This document shows, in pieces, positions 21,615 to 35,000 of a stretch of 64,000 bases of DNA (within the stretch, counting starts at the first letter, position 1; each line of letters opens with the position of its first letter). The notes beneath the pieces are model-generated. The model had not been told where the DNA came from, searched no databases, and worked only from the letters and a program-made list of their open reading frames with translations. The translations under genes were made by a program, and so were the position numbers. The stretch spans positions 450,669-514,668 of the forward strand of contig NC_031477.1 in NCBI RefSeq assembly GCF_000006565.2. Reading direction: 5' to 3'. Source of the stretch: Toxoplasma gondii ME49. Lineage: Eukaryota; Apicomplexa; Conoidasida; Eucoccidiorida; Sarcocystidae.

Positions 21615-24600
21615 ATGTGGTTCTCTGCGGTTCCGACTGGAGCTCCTCGCTCTCCAGGCACCTCTCAGGATGCCGGCGAGACGTCGGCCGATCCCGTCGA
21701 CTGTACCGACCACACAGGAGGGGCAGATGTCTCCCCAGGAAAGGATGGCAAGTTCGCTGAGGCGCCGCCTGCGACCGAAGAGTTGGATGAGAAGCAGACT
21801 TTCTGCTCCAAGATCGTCACGAAGACGCTGCGGGCAGATCCCAGTTCGTCGACGTGCACATCGGGGGTCGATCTCGAATCTGAAGATACGATTTTGCAGA
21901 TCCGCGGGAGAGGGACGGGCTCTTTGTCTTTGACAAAGTTCGACATCTCAGAAACTTCACCTGCCTCCATACTTGGTCCGGAGGCGGCCGCTTCAGCTGG
22001 ACCTTCCAAGTCGGCGACGCTGCCCTCTCTTGAGAAAACTGACGAAACAGATGCAGACTGTGAAGTGCGACCGGACCTTGTGGCTGGGTCTGTCCTGCTG
22101 TCTCGCCCGTCACAGACCCTCTCTGCGCTGCAGAGTCGAAAAGAGGATGAGGAACTGGCGCATCTCCTACGAGACACGCTTCAGCCGAGATCTCTCCGTG
22201 TCCTGGTCGTCGGATGCGGAGGCCGTTTGGGCCGTCTTGTCTTCAAAAGACTCCTGCACGTGAATCAGGATTCTCACAGACGCTGGCTCCACGTTACCGG
22301 TGTAGCCCGAAATGCATCTGCCCGGGCAGCGCTTATGAAGGAAGGTGAGATGCCTTCATTTCTGCTTATTTTGTGCCACTCGCACCGCGGGGTAGAGTCC
22401 TCCAAGGGTGGATTCGCCTGCATGGACTGAACCTCTATATGGCTGCTAGGAACAGCCGTGAATCGCCGAACGGTCCATCTATCGCTTTGACGTTCCATAT
22501 GCTTCGGGAAGTGAAGCTATTATCTCGTGAACGTAAATCCAAAGGGTCTCTTGTGAATCGATTTGATAGTATGAGAGAAGATGCGTCTCCTAAAACAGAT
22601 CGGCAGTCGAGTGTATCTGCGTTCCACACTACACCCAGCCGGTTGCTTACCGTAGAGATTGAAATCTTAGAAAGAGACAACATGGCTGCAGGGCTTTCCT
22701 CAGTAGCTGCACACCCACCGAGGTGACCAAGATTTTCTTTCTCATCTGCTCGAAAAGCGTCCGTCCGCAAGACTGGGCGGAACTGCGTGCACTTTTTGCG
22801 AGGATTCCTGTGTCGGGTACCAAAGGACAGCAGTCCGCCCAACTTCCCAGTTGCTAGACGCTGTAGCTGAACACGAAATTTTGGTCGAGTACGTCTTGCG
22901 ATCGGTGCACCTTCAACCACACATTTCCGAAAAGAGAACAGAACCACGGCCGTACGTGATCTTTCGTCCTTCAGGTCGCCCTGAAGGAGACTTCCTCTGT
23001 GGGCGAGGGGACCCTGCGAGGGCTGTGGCACTTTGGGGTGTTCGTGTTCTCGTCGTTGCACTCGGATTTCGGCTCTGGAGATCCCTGCGCTGCTGTCTGT
23101 CAGAGCCACAGCTGTGTCGCTCAGACATCGTCGTCTGCGACATTCGAAATGCGGCGAGCGTCCGGGAAGTTTTCGGTTTGTCCAGGACTTCACACGCGTC
23201 GTCGGCTCCGAGCGGCCAGACGCTGTCCCAGAGACAGGCGCTATACCGCCACGCCTGGGTTCGCTACCAGCAGATCCGCGTGCACGCGAAGCGGGCGTTG
23301 CTGGCGACTCCGCCTGGCCCTGGGCGGAGAGTTATGGCGGAGCAGTACAAGTCGCGTCTCGAGGAAGTCGAGCGCCGGCTTCTCGTCATTCAGCCTTCCG
23401 AGAGTTTCTTTGACGCAGTCGTCATCTGTACCTCGTCGCGGCTGGCCCCGATTCGAGAGGTGCCTTCCGCGGTTTCCTCGTACAATTTTTTCTCGACGGC
23501 GACGACAGGTCTGGGGCCGGCGTTCCAGGGTACGGCCGAGTCGGAGAGCTCCCACGGCTGTTGCCCCCCGGGAGACTACTGCGCGAAGCGATCGGAGGGG
23601 AGGAGACGCACCCGCCTCTCGCTGTTCCGCCGGTCCACAGAGCTGCATGCGCGCAAGAGTTCTCTGCGTGCGACACCTGAAGCCGCAGGTGCACAGAGAG
23701 GCGGCGCGGGCGAGGTGCAGGCGGCTGGTGAGGGCGCGCGGCCGAGTGGACGTCAGGCGACGGGGAAGCCGATTCGGTCCTATTCGTCGGTCGTCAGAAC
23801 GGAAAATCCGGAGGAAGCCCAAAGTGGCGTGGACAAAATCTCGCGCAGTCTGCATGACATCACCTTGGCGCCGGCCTCCCAGTGCGAGACATCGCCATGC
23901 CGTCGCACAGGACTGCTAATCTGGCCTCGAAGGTGGAAGCCGTTTAGTCGAGCAGGCCGCCTCGTTGCGCGTGTCGGTCGCCGCAACAGCGCGCAAAAGG
24001 AGAAGCCTAACTCCGACGAACGCACTCGGAAGTTGAAAGTTGAAGCGTCTTCCAATGGCGCGCTTGACCGAGAGAGCGACCGAAAGAAGGAACCGCCCGC
24101 AGTCGTCGAAGAGGCAGGCAGCTGCGAGGCACAAACCCCCACGAAAGTGAACAGAGACGGAGAGTCGAGCTGGAAGCCGAGACGCTGCAGCCTAGAAGGT
24201 CGAGAAACGGAAGTGGAGGGATCGACAAAGTGCGTCCTCCCCCAGGGCCTTGTCTACGACTACGTTGGCGGGGGGCCTCGAGAAATCGACTGGCTCGGCC
24301 AGAAAAACATTGTCGACGCCGCCAGGGAGGGTGCAGCAATGCATGTCGTCCTCTGTAGCATCATGGTACGTCACGCAAGAGGCGGGTCCACGTGTAGAGA
24401 CCCCCAACTGAAACAGAAGACGGTTCCTCTCCAGAAGGCACAAGCCTTTGTGAGGTCGAGTCAGATTCGTTTCTGAGAGGGGAAGCAACTGCATGGAGAG
24501 ATGGAACTCTTGCTCGATTTCCCAAATCGGGCAGCAAGGAGGAATTCTCGACAGGAAAATCCGGAAGCGTGAGACAGACTGTCACATGAAGAATGAAACC

Positions 24601-26014
24601 TTCTAGCGGCTCTAAAAGTGTAGGTGTGGATAGACTGTATGCGCAGACAGACTCGCTGAGGGACTTGGCTACCTCTCGCGCCAAGCTGCCTCGTTCTTCT
24701 CCACACAACTCCCTCAAACTCTGAACTGGTTTGGGCCGGGGGGGGCCTCGACCTCGCAGCTTCTGGAGGTGAGGGGCCTCTTTCTTCTGCGGTCTTAACA
24801 CGAATCCTTTTCTGTTGCTCCTGTGTGGAAGCCACGGTCCGCTTCTTCCATTTCTCTATGCAGGGAGGTACAGACCCTAAGCACCACTTGAACCAGCTGG
24901 GGCAACAGAGGAGCAAAATTCGCCGCGGAGAGTCCGGCGGCGACATTCTCTTGTGGAAACGACTGAGTGAACGGTATCTGTTGAAGAGCGGCCTTTCGTA
25001 CACCGTCGTCCATCCTGGTAAGCTGCATGGAAGATGCGGTGGTCGCTCCGTCAGAGTGCAGAGCGGTCCAACGTATCGCGAACAGAGGGCAGTTTTTACT
25101 GGAGCAAGCGGGCCTAAGGTGCCTTCAGAGGTCCCACCAGGTCTCTGTCTGAGGATTTGTTGAGGCAAGTCGGGAAATCTCTAGGCAGGCCAGTCTTTTT
25201 TTTTGCAATTTCAAGTGCGTTCGGCCGCGTCTTGCTGGGCGTATGCGCAGGTAGTCTGTCAGATGCTCCCGGCGGATCGGGTCTTGCGGTCGGCATCAAC
25301 GATTCTCTGGAGTCGATGCCGGCGAAAACTGTTTCTCGAAGCGACGTCGCAAATGTAAGAAAAAAACCGAGACAATATAGTAAAAGAATAATCTCAATGT
25401 CACATCAGATAGACAACAACCTGCATGTAGCCAATGTTCCAAACATTGTAGTAGAGAAATGTTTTGTTGTGACCGTACGTGAATGCCGGTCTTAGCGACA
25501 TCTCCATGTCACTCCAGGTGCCGTGACAAGACGGTAGTGGCTTCGGGAGCCACGCTCGAACAATACAAGACCTGCACACGGACACCCCTCGAAAACCCTC
25601 TGGACCTCGTTTTTCTAAATCACGTTTCGATGCTCGGGAATTGGCGCATTGAGGGATGCAGCTCCTGAATATTTCCCATCGCGTGCGTGAATCGGAAAAG
25701 CCTCACGCTGTATGTACACTTGGGTTTGGAGTGTGTTGTCTGCGTCTACGCAGGTGCTGGTTCACTCGTTACTGGACCCGTCTTACTTGGACCAGAGCTT
25801 TGATGTGTTGAATGCACCGCCAAAGAGTAGATCCACCTGCCAACTTGACACAGAGTCACTGGAGCTGTGGAATCTGATGAATCAGCTGCCAGAGGCCAAG
25901 TATGATTACCGAAGCAGCGAGGCAGACCTCCTGCTCACTGCTCATGAACAAGCACAAGAGCGTCGCGCTTCAGTTGAGCAGGTTTTAGCGGACCATGCCA
26001 CGCGACGACGCTAG
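21615..26014 (+). CDS. Atypical SDR / NAD(P)-binding Rossmann-fold protein with large insertion
   Basis: Predicted exons are 21615-22344, 22975-24365, 24864-25017, 25251-25354 and 25754-26014; all phases agree and the total is 2,640 nt (about 879 residues). After an acidic, Ser-rich N-terminal extension of about 190 residues comes a Rossmann core: strand plus glycine loop (LRVLVVGCGGRLGRLV), an SDIVVCDIRNA strand, FFDAVVICTSS, IDWLGQKNIVDAA, HVVLCSIM-GGTDPKH, ILLWKRLSERYL, YTVVHPG and KTVSRSDVA-VLVHSLL. These match in order the plant At5g02240/At2g37660 proteins of the atypical SDR family, where the equivalents are VDWIGQKN, GGTNPDH, ILVWKRKAE and TVPRADVA. A low-complexity insertion of roughly 260 residues splits the core. 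The substrate is unknown. The first ATG after an acceptor-like site was used, so an upstream exon encoding a targeting sequence is possible. Confidence 0.8.
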
Positions 26015-29000
26015 AGCGTATGCACAGAAACACTGGAAACAAAGCAGTGGAACGCTTTTGTCTGCAGCAATGCGAGAGCGCCCGCGAGTATCTACCTCAC
26101 TGAATTAGGCATGTAGTGCTGACCTATAAAGTTTGGCGACGAGCCTAGGTAGGAGAAACGGGAACGTAGTCAAAAGACTCCCCGAGCTCCTCAGTATTTC
26201 TAGCTGGCGAGGAGATATGCCCGCGGCGAACAGTCGCAAAGTGTCGTGTAAAAATACGAGCTTTCCGATATCATGTGTTGTCGAAAGATGTGAAGAGTTC
26301 GAGCTCCATAAAAAGCGAGCTTTCAGTTGCTCCCCGCATGTCAGGGGGTCGACTTGCTGTTAACCATTCGCCAGCTAATGGGAGAAGGAAAAACAAGGAC
26401 TAAAGCGTCCCTTATTCTCCAAGATATTGCCCGTTCATGTAAGCGAATTCGTCCTGTTTTATATACGAGCCTTTCTCCCGGTCCCGACGCCAAAGAGCAG
26501 AGTCTCATGGAGGAACATTGTAGGGGCGGATATCTATTCAAACTTTTCAACAAGCAGTGCAGCACAGTTTTGGTCAGTCGCCTGCAGGAAGGAACATCAA
26601 TGTGAAATTAGGGGAAAAACCAAGGAGTCTGAAGTGTAAAGGCTGCTAGCGGACTAGGAACCCTAAAACGGGCAGTCGCGCTTGGTGTCTGTCGCATGGC
26701 CATGGACGTTGAGTGAGGGAAAGTCGCCGATTTAAAAGCCCTCTGGATGTGTGTTCATACTTTAAACAGGGGTGCGGCAACTTCGTCTCATACTTGTTTG
26801 ACTTTGCTGTGTCTAAACGCTTTCGCCCTGGTTCGCTGCGTTTTTGCCGGAGCCCATGTGCTCCCGGACCCGTTACATGTTGGAACTCGACCAAGGACAG
26901 TCCAATGTGCTTGTCCAACGTACCGCTTCACGATGCATGGAAACAAATGAGTCTGTACAGCGCAGCCCGTTAGTGGTACAAACCACCTGTGAGCAGCGGC
27001 CATCCGCCCATACCGAGGAGAGTTTTTCATCTTGTTGAAGGTCCGGACCAGCCCGTGCCATGACATGGACGAGCTTCTTCGCACGATTTTTGCTTTCCAT
27101 TCCGAGTACACACCTTTGGTTAGAGGAAGGTCGCACTGCCCAAGAGAAACAACGTGTTGTTTAAGGTCTCTTTCGCGTGCATCTCGGCGGACCTGACGTT
27201 AGAGGCAATCGAGGTACTGCAAGCCGCAACACCACCGATGTCATGCTTTGATTGAAACGCCAGCGAGCTTCCTTTCACTGTCCATTCTCTAGCTCTGCCA
27301 CAGGCACAATCTTGCGATAAGTTCACTCGCATGTGAACTGGGATGAACTTGCTTTGTAGACCACTTATCCGCTTCACACGTGCTGCCCTTCCGGGAGGAC
27401 GCTCTAGTGAGGCTGCTCAGTAACTGAGATTGGGGGCCTTACGTGCTTGTCTAATGAGATCGAGTTTTTCCTACGCTATTCTTACCAGATCGACATCACA
27501 TTCACCAAAGAAAAATGTAGTCAGGTCACGCACTGCCTCCTACAGACAGGCTTACAGTCGCGTACGGAGTATGCGGTTCAGCAGGTCCAGTAACCCTGCA
27601 GGTGCGATTCCCCCGCTGAAACTCGTGGAAATTATACACACCTAGCTAGACTCTTTGTGCCGAAGAGCTCTATGGCACGCAAAAAAGAATCCCGGTTTTG
27701 GCTGCGACAATAAACAGCGTTGTTCTTCCTCTGCTGGAGGTGTGAGATCCGCGTCTGGCAACTCGGCTGCATTGCATCACGGGTGTAGAAGACGGGAGAG
27801 GAGGGCTAGGTTTCGCGAGTGAGTCCGCAGATTGCTCTACGTGAAAAACACTAGCCTTCTGTAGTTCGAGATATTGTTTTCTCGTACACAGTTTCGTATG
27901 GGGTCGATTTACTCCGCGACTCCGTTGCACTTCGAGCCTTTGGAGTTTTTGTCTGAATCGCAAGAAGAGAAGGTCTCGCTCTGGAGGAAGGCGGGACGTC
28001 TAGCTTTTGGAGAGGGCAGCTAATCGCGACGGGACGCTTCTTGCTGTTCCTTTATAGGGACCGGGCGTCCCAGTTTTCTTTCTCGCTTAGTTGAGAAGCA
28101 GTTTCTCTGCGTTCTTCACTTGCAGTCGCTTTGAACGAGAGAAAAGTGAAACCCGTGGCTTTTCCGTCCACAGGTCCTTGCTGCGCCAACGCGACCAAGA
28201 GACGGGGGAGCTTTCAAAGCTGCTCCGCTTTCCCGAGTCTCGAGTCAGCGTCCTTGCGGTTCCTCTTTTTCTTCCATCGTATTTCGTTTCTTCGATTCTT
28301 TCAGGCTGGTTACTGTTTCTGAACATCTGGGCTGGCCTATTTCGTCGCGGTCCTTCTTTGTTCTGAAGTCGGCGGCGCAGCAGATTTTCCCAGGATGCGC
28401 TGTCCGGGCTGTTTTGCGCCCCCCGCTGGCGATCCGCTTTTTCCACGAGAACTGCTATCCGAGCTAACTCTTTTCTCTAGTATTTCTGCCCTTGGGATGG
28501 AGCCAAATCGTCTCGTGCTTCGCTTTCTCATTTAGCAGAAGGCACTTTTGAAGCGGCTCGCGCTGTCCCAGCTCGCTCCTTGCTCGAAGACTTCAGAACG
28601 AGGCACCGAGGGTGTCACGGACGTCTTTGTCCATGTTTTCCGCTGCTTCTCGTCTTCCCACTTTTCCCCACAAGGTAACCTCCAAAGATTTTTCAGCGGC
28701 CCGTCGGGCGCCCTCAACAAGCAGGTGCGGCGGCGATATCGCCGCAAGGCATCCCGTTCAGTCCTTTGTCTAGCGAAGCACATTTCGCCCGAGTTTTCCA
28801 GCGTCTGCGGCACTGTATGTACAGCAAGCAGTTCCTGTTTTGTGCAGCAGCCTGACCCTCGTCTCGTGTCATGAGTTGTTCCTCTCCGTCCCCTGCGACC
28901 GGACTCACCTTTCGTCTTGCCAGTCGGTTTCTCTCTGCTTGTCTGCCGGCCGGCGCGCGCTTGCGCCCCGTCCTCGTCCTTGAAGTGTGCCGCCTTCCGG

Positions 29001-29040
29001 ACTTTCAGCTTTTCCCCGCTGGACCCCGCCCGCGTGCGCC
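26015..29040. other. Intergenic region upstream of the dynactin-like gene
   Basis: No exon could be supported in these 3 kb. The part from about 28080 to 29040 is pyrimidine-rich, as is usual for a coccidian 5' leader, and lies directly before the ATG at 29041. It probably contains the promoter and transcription start of the next gene. One copy of the TGTAYGTACA word lies at 28813-28825 and one at 25709-25721 in the preceding gene's last intron. Confidence 0.5.
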
Positions 29041-32000
29041 ATGAGTGAGGAAGGCGCCCAGCAGCTGTACTGGGACGAAGACGCCCAGAGATACTACAAA
29101 TACGACGCGGACAAGAACGACTACTACACGGACGATGAGACCCGCGCAGCGGACGAGGCGACCGCGCAAGAAGCCGCCGCAGAAGCGGCAGCTCAAGCAG
29201 CGGCAGCAGCCGAGGCGGACGGCGTTCCAGGAAATCCTGCCTCGGCGGCTCCGAGCCGCGTGCCTTCGCGGGCTCTGAGCCCCGCTGTAAGTGGTCGCTG
29301 TCAACAGAACACTGTCACAAAGGCCGTGCTGTCTGCGCCTTCCTCGCGGCCTTCGTCAACACCCTCGACTCCGCCGTTACGCGCCTCTTCAGCGGTCGGT
29401 TCGCCTCCGCCGGGGGACTGTGCTGAGGGTGTGAAGTCTTCACTGGTCGAGAAGGCTTCGACGGACAATGGCGCAGATGGGGTGAAGGACCAGGCGTCTT
29501 CGTCCGGCGATTCTGCGAAGGTGGAGACGAGTCCATTCAGTCCAGCAGGCGCAGCGCAGTCCAATGAAACAATCGCGGGGAAAACTCTCTCCCGCGAGCT
29601 GCTGTCTGCGGATGTGCCGACGGCTCACCCAGTGCCCTCAGTGAGTGGCGGATCGGAGAGCGCCTCGAACGGCCCTGCCGACAGTCCCTTGGTCACCACA
29701 AAGACTTCCATCTTCCGCAGCGGGACTCTCGCCTCCCGCGACAAGGGTCTGGAAGAACTGTCCGTCGGCGGCGGCCGAGGCGGCGGCGTTGGCGCGGCTG
29801 CCGACACCGTGGCGACGGCGCACGACCAAGACTTGAAGAAGGAACTTCTTTCGCTTCAGAAAAAAGTAGGGCCTTCATACACAGGCGACCAGAGAGGGGA
29901 AAACAGAGAGACCGCGAAACGGCGCTTCCATGCGGAGCACGTACAGCAAGTTGCAACATTGGTGTAGATCTCCTTGGCCTTTGTTTACCGGAGCCAAGTT
30001 CTGGTGTGTAGAAACCGAATTTCAGAGAAGCCGCAGTTCATGACGACCTGCGGGTTCGACACCGAGACGGAGGAGTGCACGCAGCCGTGGATTTCCACAT
30101 ACATGCATATGCATGCATAGGTAGAGGAGAAGGACTCATACTGAGAGGAAAGTGCCTCGGAAAGAGAGGGGAGACACGTGAGAGAAACCGACGTTTTTCA
30201 GGTGAACTTCATTTGTGGAGAGCAGAGGTCTGTTTTGCAGCTGGAACTGGCCGAGAAGAGGATCCAGGACCTGACTGTGCAGCTGGTGCATGCTGAGCAG
30301 GGCATGACAGATGACGAGCGCATTGCCAACCTCACCCGCGTAGGTCTTTTCACTCTTCAGGGGCGACCGTGTCGGAAGAAGCCGTTCACGCATCTTGTTC
30401 TCCGCTCCATCTCCGAGACGCTTCTATGTCTGTAGCGACGTATCTTGCATGCACACCGTTGCATTCAGGTCGTGTGTCCTCGCAGACTTGCCTGCATGTC
30501 CGTCGATTGACGCTGCAGATGCGTGCGAGGAAACGAGATGCATGCGTCTCTCCGTGCTGATAGTGAGGCAGAGCTCTTCGTGTGCGTGTGGGTCGAGCTC
30601 TTGGTTGCACCCTGCCGATACCGACAAGCATGTTTCTAGGCCCCGTCTCTTTGAAAGAGATGCTTTTATTCGCTGTTTGTTTCCACGGCTCAAGGTCTCC
30701 CCGGATGTTCCCTCTGTGGGTCCCCGCAGGACCGTGATGAGCTTTCCTTTCAGCTGAAGCGGCAGGAGGAGGAGATCGCTGAACTCGAGGTACGCATACC
30801 TCCTTGACCTTGGCAGTTGGGATGGCAAACGCTGCCACAGAAAGGCGACCTCGTTCTTTAGGGAGAGCAGGCGAAGTCGCGCCTCCGGGCTCCTGCGGAC
30901 GTTTCGTCTGTGCCTTTTGCCTTCTACCGACTTGAATGGCCGAGAGCAGGAGAGCCAATGCAGAGGGCGAAAGTGTTTTCTGCGCAAATATTTCGGGGAA
31001 GAGAGCAGTTGGGCGCCCTTTTGCTTTTGTTTCTGGGGTGGGAACATGCGGAGCGCACTGGAAGGCAGCGACAAGGAGCGCGAAAAAAACAAACAGCAAC
31101 TCGCTTTCGCTCACGCATCATTTTCATGTAGAAGGCGAGGGAGGAAACCTGACTTCGGTTTTCTCAGCTCACCCCAGCTTTCTGTCTCGTCTTTCGTTTG
31201 CAGGAGGGACTGGAGGCTGCAGCTGTGGAGAAGGAAGGCGCTCTTCTGCAGGCTGAGAAGAACAAGGAGCTGGCAGCGGACATCAAACTTCAGTACGAAA
31301 ATTTGGTGAGTGACGTTCCATAGAAGCGAGGGAAACGGATGGCCATTCGGGCGCAGGGCTACAGCGGTTCTACACATTTGGAGTCTCGTGACCCTCTCTC
31401 TGCGACGCAGAAAACCAAAGGGTGCTGCTGCTGTCACCCACCCAGATCAACAAGACTGCAAACACGCACGCTCTGCATGCTGTAAATAGTGCTCTAAATT
31501 TGAGGGGTGGCTGCCGACTCTCTCTATTTCTGTCTATATCTATCCATCTGCTTCTATCTATATCTTCACCTATCCATAAAGATATGTCTCTCTCTCTATA
31601 ACGGTGTACATGCACATGCACTGTTAAGTTCAGCCCGTCTGATGACATCTACGTGGGCGTCAAGTCTTTGCGAAGAAGGTTTCACAGTGCGCTTGATTCG
31701 GCTTTTGTCTTTGTCCACCTCCCGCGTGATTTGATCTCTCGACTCTCTTCCTTTCCGCGTTGTGATGGAGCATCGCTCTCGCGGTCTCGCTCAGCACGGC
31801 TGTCTGTGGACTTCAGCCCTCTGCATGCCCCGGAGTTTCCGCCTGCCTCTCCCAGTGGCGCGTGTGTCTTTGCCTCTCTGCTCGCCGCTATGTGCGCAGT
31901 TAGTCGATAAAGATTTGGAGTTGGCGGCCCTGAGGGAAGAGATGGCGCAGCAGCAGCTGCAGCTCCGCGACTCGCAGCGGCAGCAGCTGGACAACCAGCA

Positions 32001-35000
32001 ACTGCGGGAACGCGTATTCCACTACGACAAAACGTTTGTTCAGCTCAAGCAGTTGCTGCTGGAAGTGTCGATGCAAAAGACGGCGAAGGAAGAAGAGGTC
32101 AACGCGCTTCTCGAGTTCCAGAGAGAAGCCAGTGAGCGCATCGACGAACTCGAGGTAGGGGAAGCGGGAAGTCGCAAAGTCGAAGGAAGAAGAGAGAACG
32201 CCTCAACGGCAGACCACCAGCGTAGAGAGGAAGCGCGTCGCGACCGTGGGACCGCAAAAGAAAGCCGTTTCTTGGGAGAGAGACACCAGGGAGCTAAGCA
32301 ACGAGGCACTGGAATACGGACTCGGATGCGTAGAGAACCGCGCGTTTACGCTCAAGGCGATTCCGGCCCATCGTGGCTCTCGAATATACCACAGACACAG
32401 TGCCGCACTGCTTCCTTGCATGCATGAGGGAATCGATCTATCTGCTTGGATCTATCTATGTATATGTCTACTTGAATCTCTCTGTCTACCTGGATATATC
32501 TATCTCTCTTTTTTTATCTGTAGAGATCCATGCATACACCACTGTGCGTGACTATGTTTCTGTCCGTTGACTCGGTAGACCTTTCGATGTGTTTCGCTTC
32601 TCCGTGTTTCTTTCGTTTCCTTGGTGCCTTTCCCTCGCTAGTTCGTGTGGCATTTCGCCCGATATCAACATGTTTTGCACGGTGTGAAAAGCAGTGCACT
32701 CCAGATTCCCTGGTTCTTGTTAGCATTTGCGTTGTCAGCAGTCTCTGAGACGTCAATAGCGACCCAGCCTGTTTGCATGATATCCGACTTGCTTGCAGAA
32801 CGGGGCGGCCGACGATGCGCAGCTGCTGCAGATTTGCGAGGAGCAACAAGTGAAGCAAATGGAGTTGATCGACATTCAGCAGCAGCAACTACAGAGCTTG
32901 GTTTCGCACCTGCAAGAAGCGAATGGTCAGCGCATGACGTATCAGCAAGCGTTCGACCGCCTCTCACGAGTCTTCAAAGACAAGGAAGCCAAGAATGTAA
33001 GTCCGTCTTCCATGCTTTTTTGCAAGTCCAACACACCTCTCTACTCATATGTGTTCATTCATACAGACAAGCATGCATAGTTGTATATATATATATGTAT
33101 ATGGGGATGTAGGTTTTGTGAGATGCGTGCGTCTGGCCGTCTCCTTCATCTGTACTTTGCGTGACTTACAGTGGCAAGTTGGAGATTTGTGCCGGATTAC
33201 AGCGCGTACGTTTCGCCGTCATTCGGGGTGCGCATGTCCTTTATATTGTCCAATTTTTTGCTAAACTCTGCGGCTGCGCATCTCCGGCGCTCGCGGCCTG
33301 AGCTCTGCGCCTCAGTGCGTTTTCTTTTCTCTCTTCAGCGCGCCGCGATCGACGCGTTGCAGAGCGAGAATGAGACTTTGCGGATGAAGACAGAACATCT
33401 TCAGGGGCTGACGGTGCCGCGGTGGCAGCGAGTCTATAGCCTGAAGCACCGGCAACGCGGAGAAAGGAAGAGAAGCCAGGGGGTCGAGACTCGGGAAGTT
33501 GGAGACGACAAGGAGCAATTCGAGAAGGAAGAGGAGGAGCGCGACGTGGGCAGAGTGGCGACTGTCGCTGAAGAGGCTCAGGAGGACGAGCTGGAGTCCC
33601 TGCAGATTCAGGTTGCTTCCTTGAGTCTCCAGAACTCCCAGAAAGTTGTCTGGCTCGGCTGCCGAGATGAGAAACTCCGACTCCTGCGGATGGCGCTTCC
33701 GGAGGAATACACGAAACAGATTGAACGAACGACAGAGGGTGTCCTGGCGCTGCATGCGAGCGCCTTCCATTGCTTCCTCTACTTGAACCACATCAACGCA
33801 GTGTACATCCACCCTCTCTTCACAGACGCAGCCGACAACCCCAGGGTAGGACGAAGAGCCGTGGGGAAGGTATGGGGGGGAGGGCCTTCCCTATCAGAGC
33901 CTTCCCCGGACTGCTGGGCAGTCGCCTTGCCTTCCCCTCCGACAGGAGTCAAGAATACGACGGAAAGATTCGAGGGGAGCCAGGAAGGAAGAGCGAAAAG
34001 TCGGCAGGGAGGAAGGACGACAGAAGATGTGATGGGGGAAGGGTGTCTCACGCGTATTTGGGCTCGGCAGAGTGGTTTTTCGCGGAAGAAGAAAGAAAGG
34101 CAGAAAGGGAATTGGACCCAACCTGGAGCCTGTGCAAAGACACTGTGAATGCACCGCATTTCGTGTGGCGTCTCCTCCTTTCTTTGCTTCAGACCGCTAT
34201 CAAGGAACAAGGATTCATTCGGTGGCTCGTCTCAAGCGTCGTCAGCGTCTCCCGCCTCGCACGAGCTCTCACCCTGCTCCTCTATCACCTCCGTACTTCA
34301 TCTGCTTCTGTTTCCTCGGCTTCTTCTTTGATGGAGCAGTTGGTGAGCCCCGAGGGTGCGGCGTGTGCGCTGGTCTTTTCTGCGCTGCGGCAGACGACGA
34401 AGTTGCTGGCGAGTGCGAGTGCATGCACATTGTCGTCTTCGTTTTCGCTGGACGGAGTGGAGGAGACGACTCAGAGTTTGTCAGCCTTCCTTCCGCCGCT
34501 GTGCACCGCGCTGCTGTTCGAAAACGAGATGAGCGGCGCGGCGTTCCGCAGCGTCTCCGACCAAGCGCCGTCGGGAGCGACCTCCTCCGCGTCCTCGGCC
34601 TCCGCTGCCCGCGCGCCGCTTCTGTCGCTGCTGCCTCTCGTAACCACAATTCTGCACTCTGCTCGCGCCCTGGCGCTCCTCGGCGTCGCTGCGACATGCG
34701 TGGTGGAAGTCGACGCGCTCCAGGACGGAGGTAGAGGAGTCTCTGCGACGAACAGGAACGCTGCGGTGGACGCGCGACGCAAGTGGGGTGAGTTGCTGGT
34801 CGTCGTTTCGTCGGCTCTCACAGCGCTGCCGCCGCCTCTCCCTGCTGTTCAGGAGGGCGTTCAGGGGATGGCTTTGTCGACAAGCGCCAGCGAAGGCGAG
34901 AGAAACGGGGATACACTGAGTATTTCACCCGCCCACGAACGCAGGCAAACGCACGCGGAGTTCGAAGAAGCCAAGGACTTCGGGGCCTGGCTCCTCACTT

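Noticed and set aside
22435..23193. 252-residue minus-strand open frame
   Set aside because: It overlaps the first intron and second exon of the dehydrogenase-like gene on the other strand. The plus-strand exon is supported by Rossmann motifs and phase.
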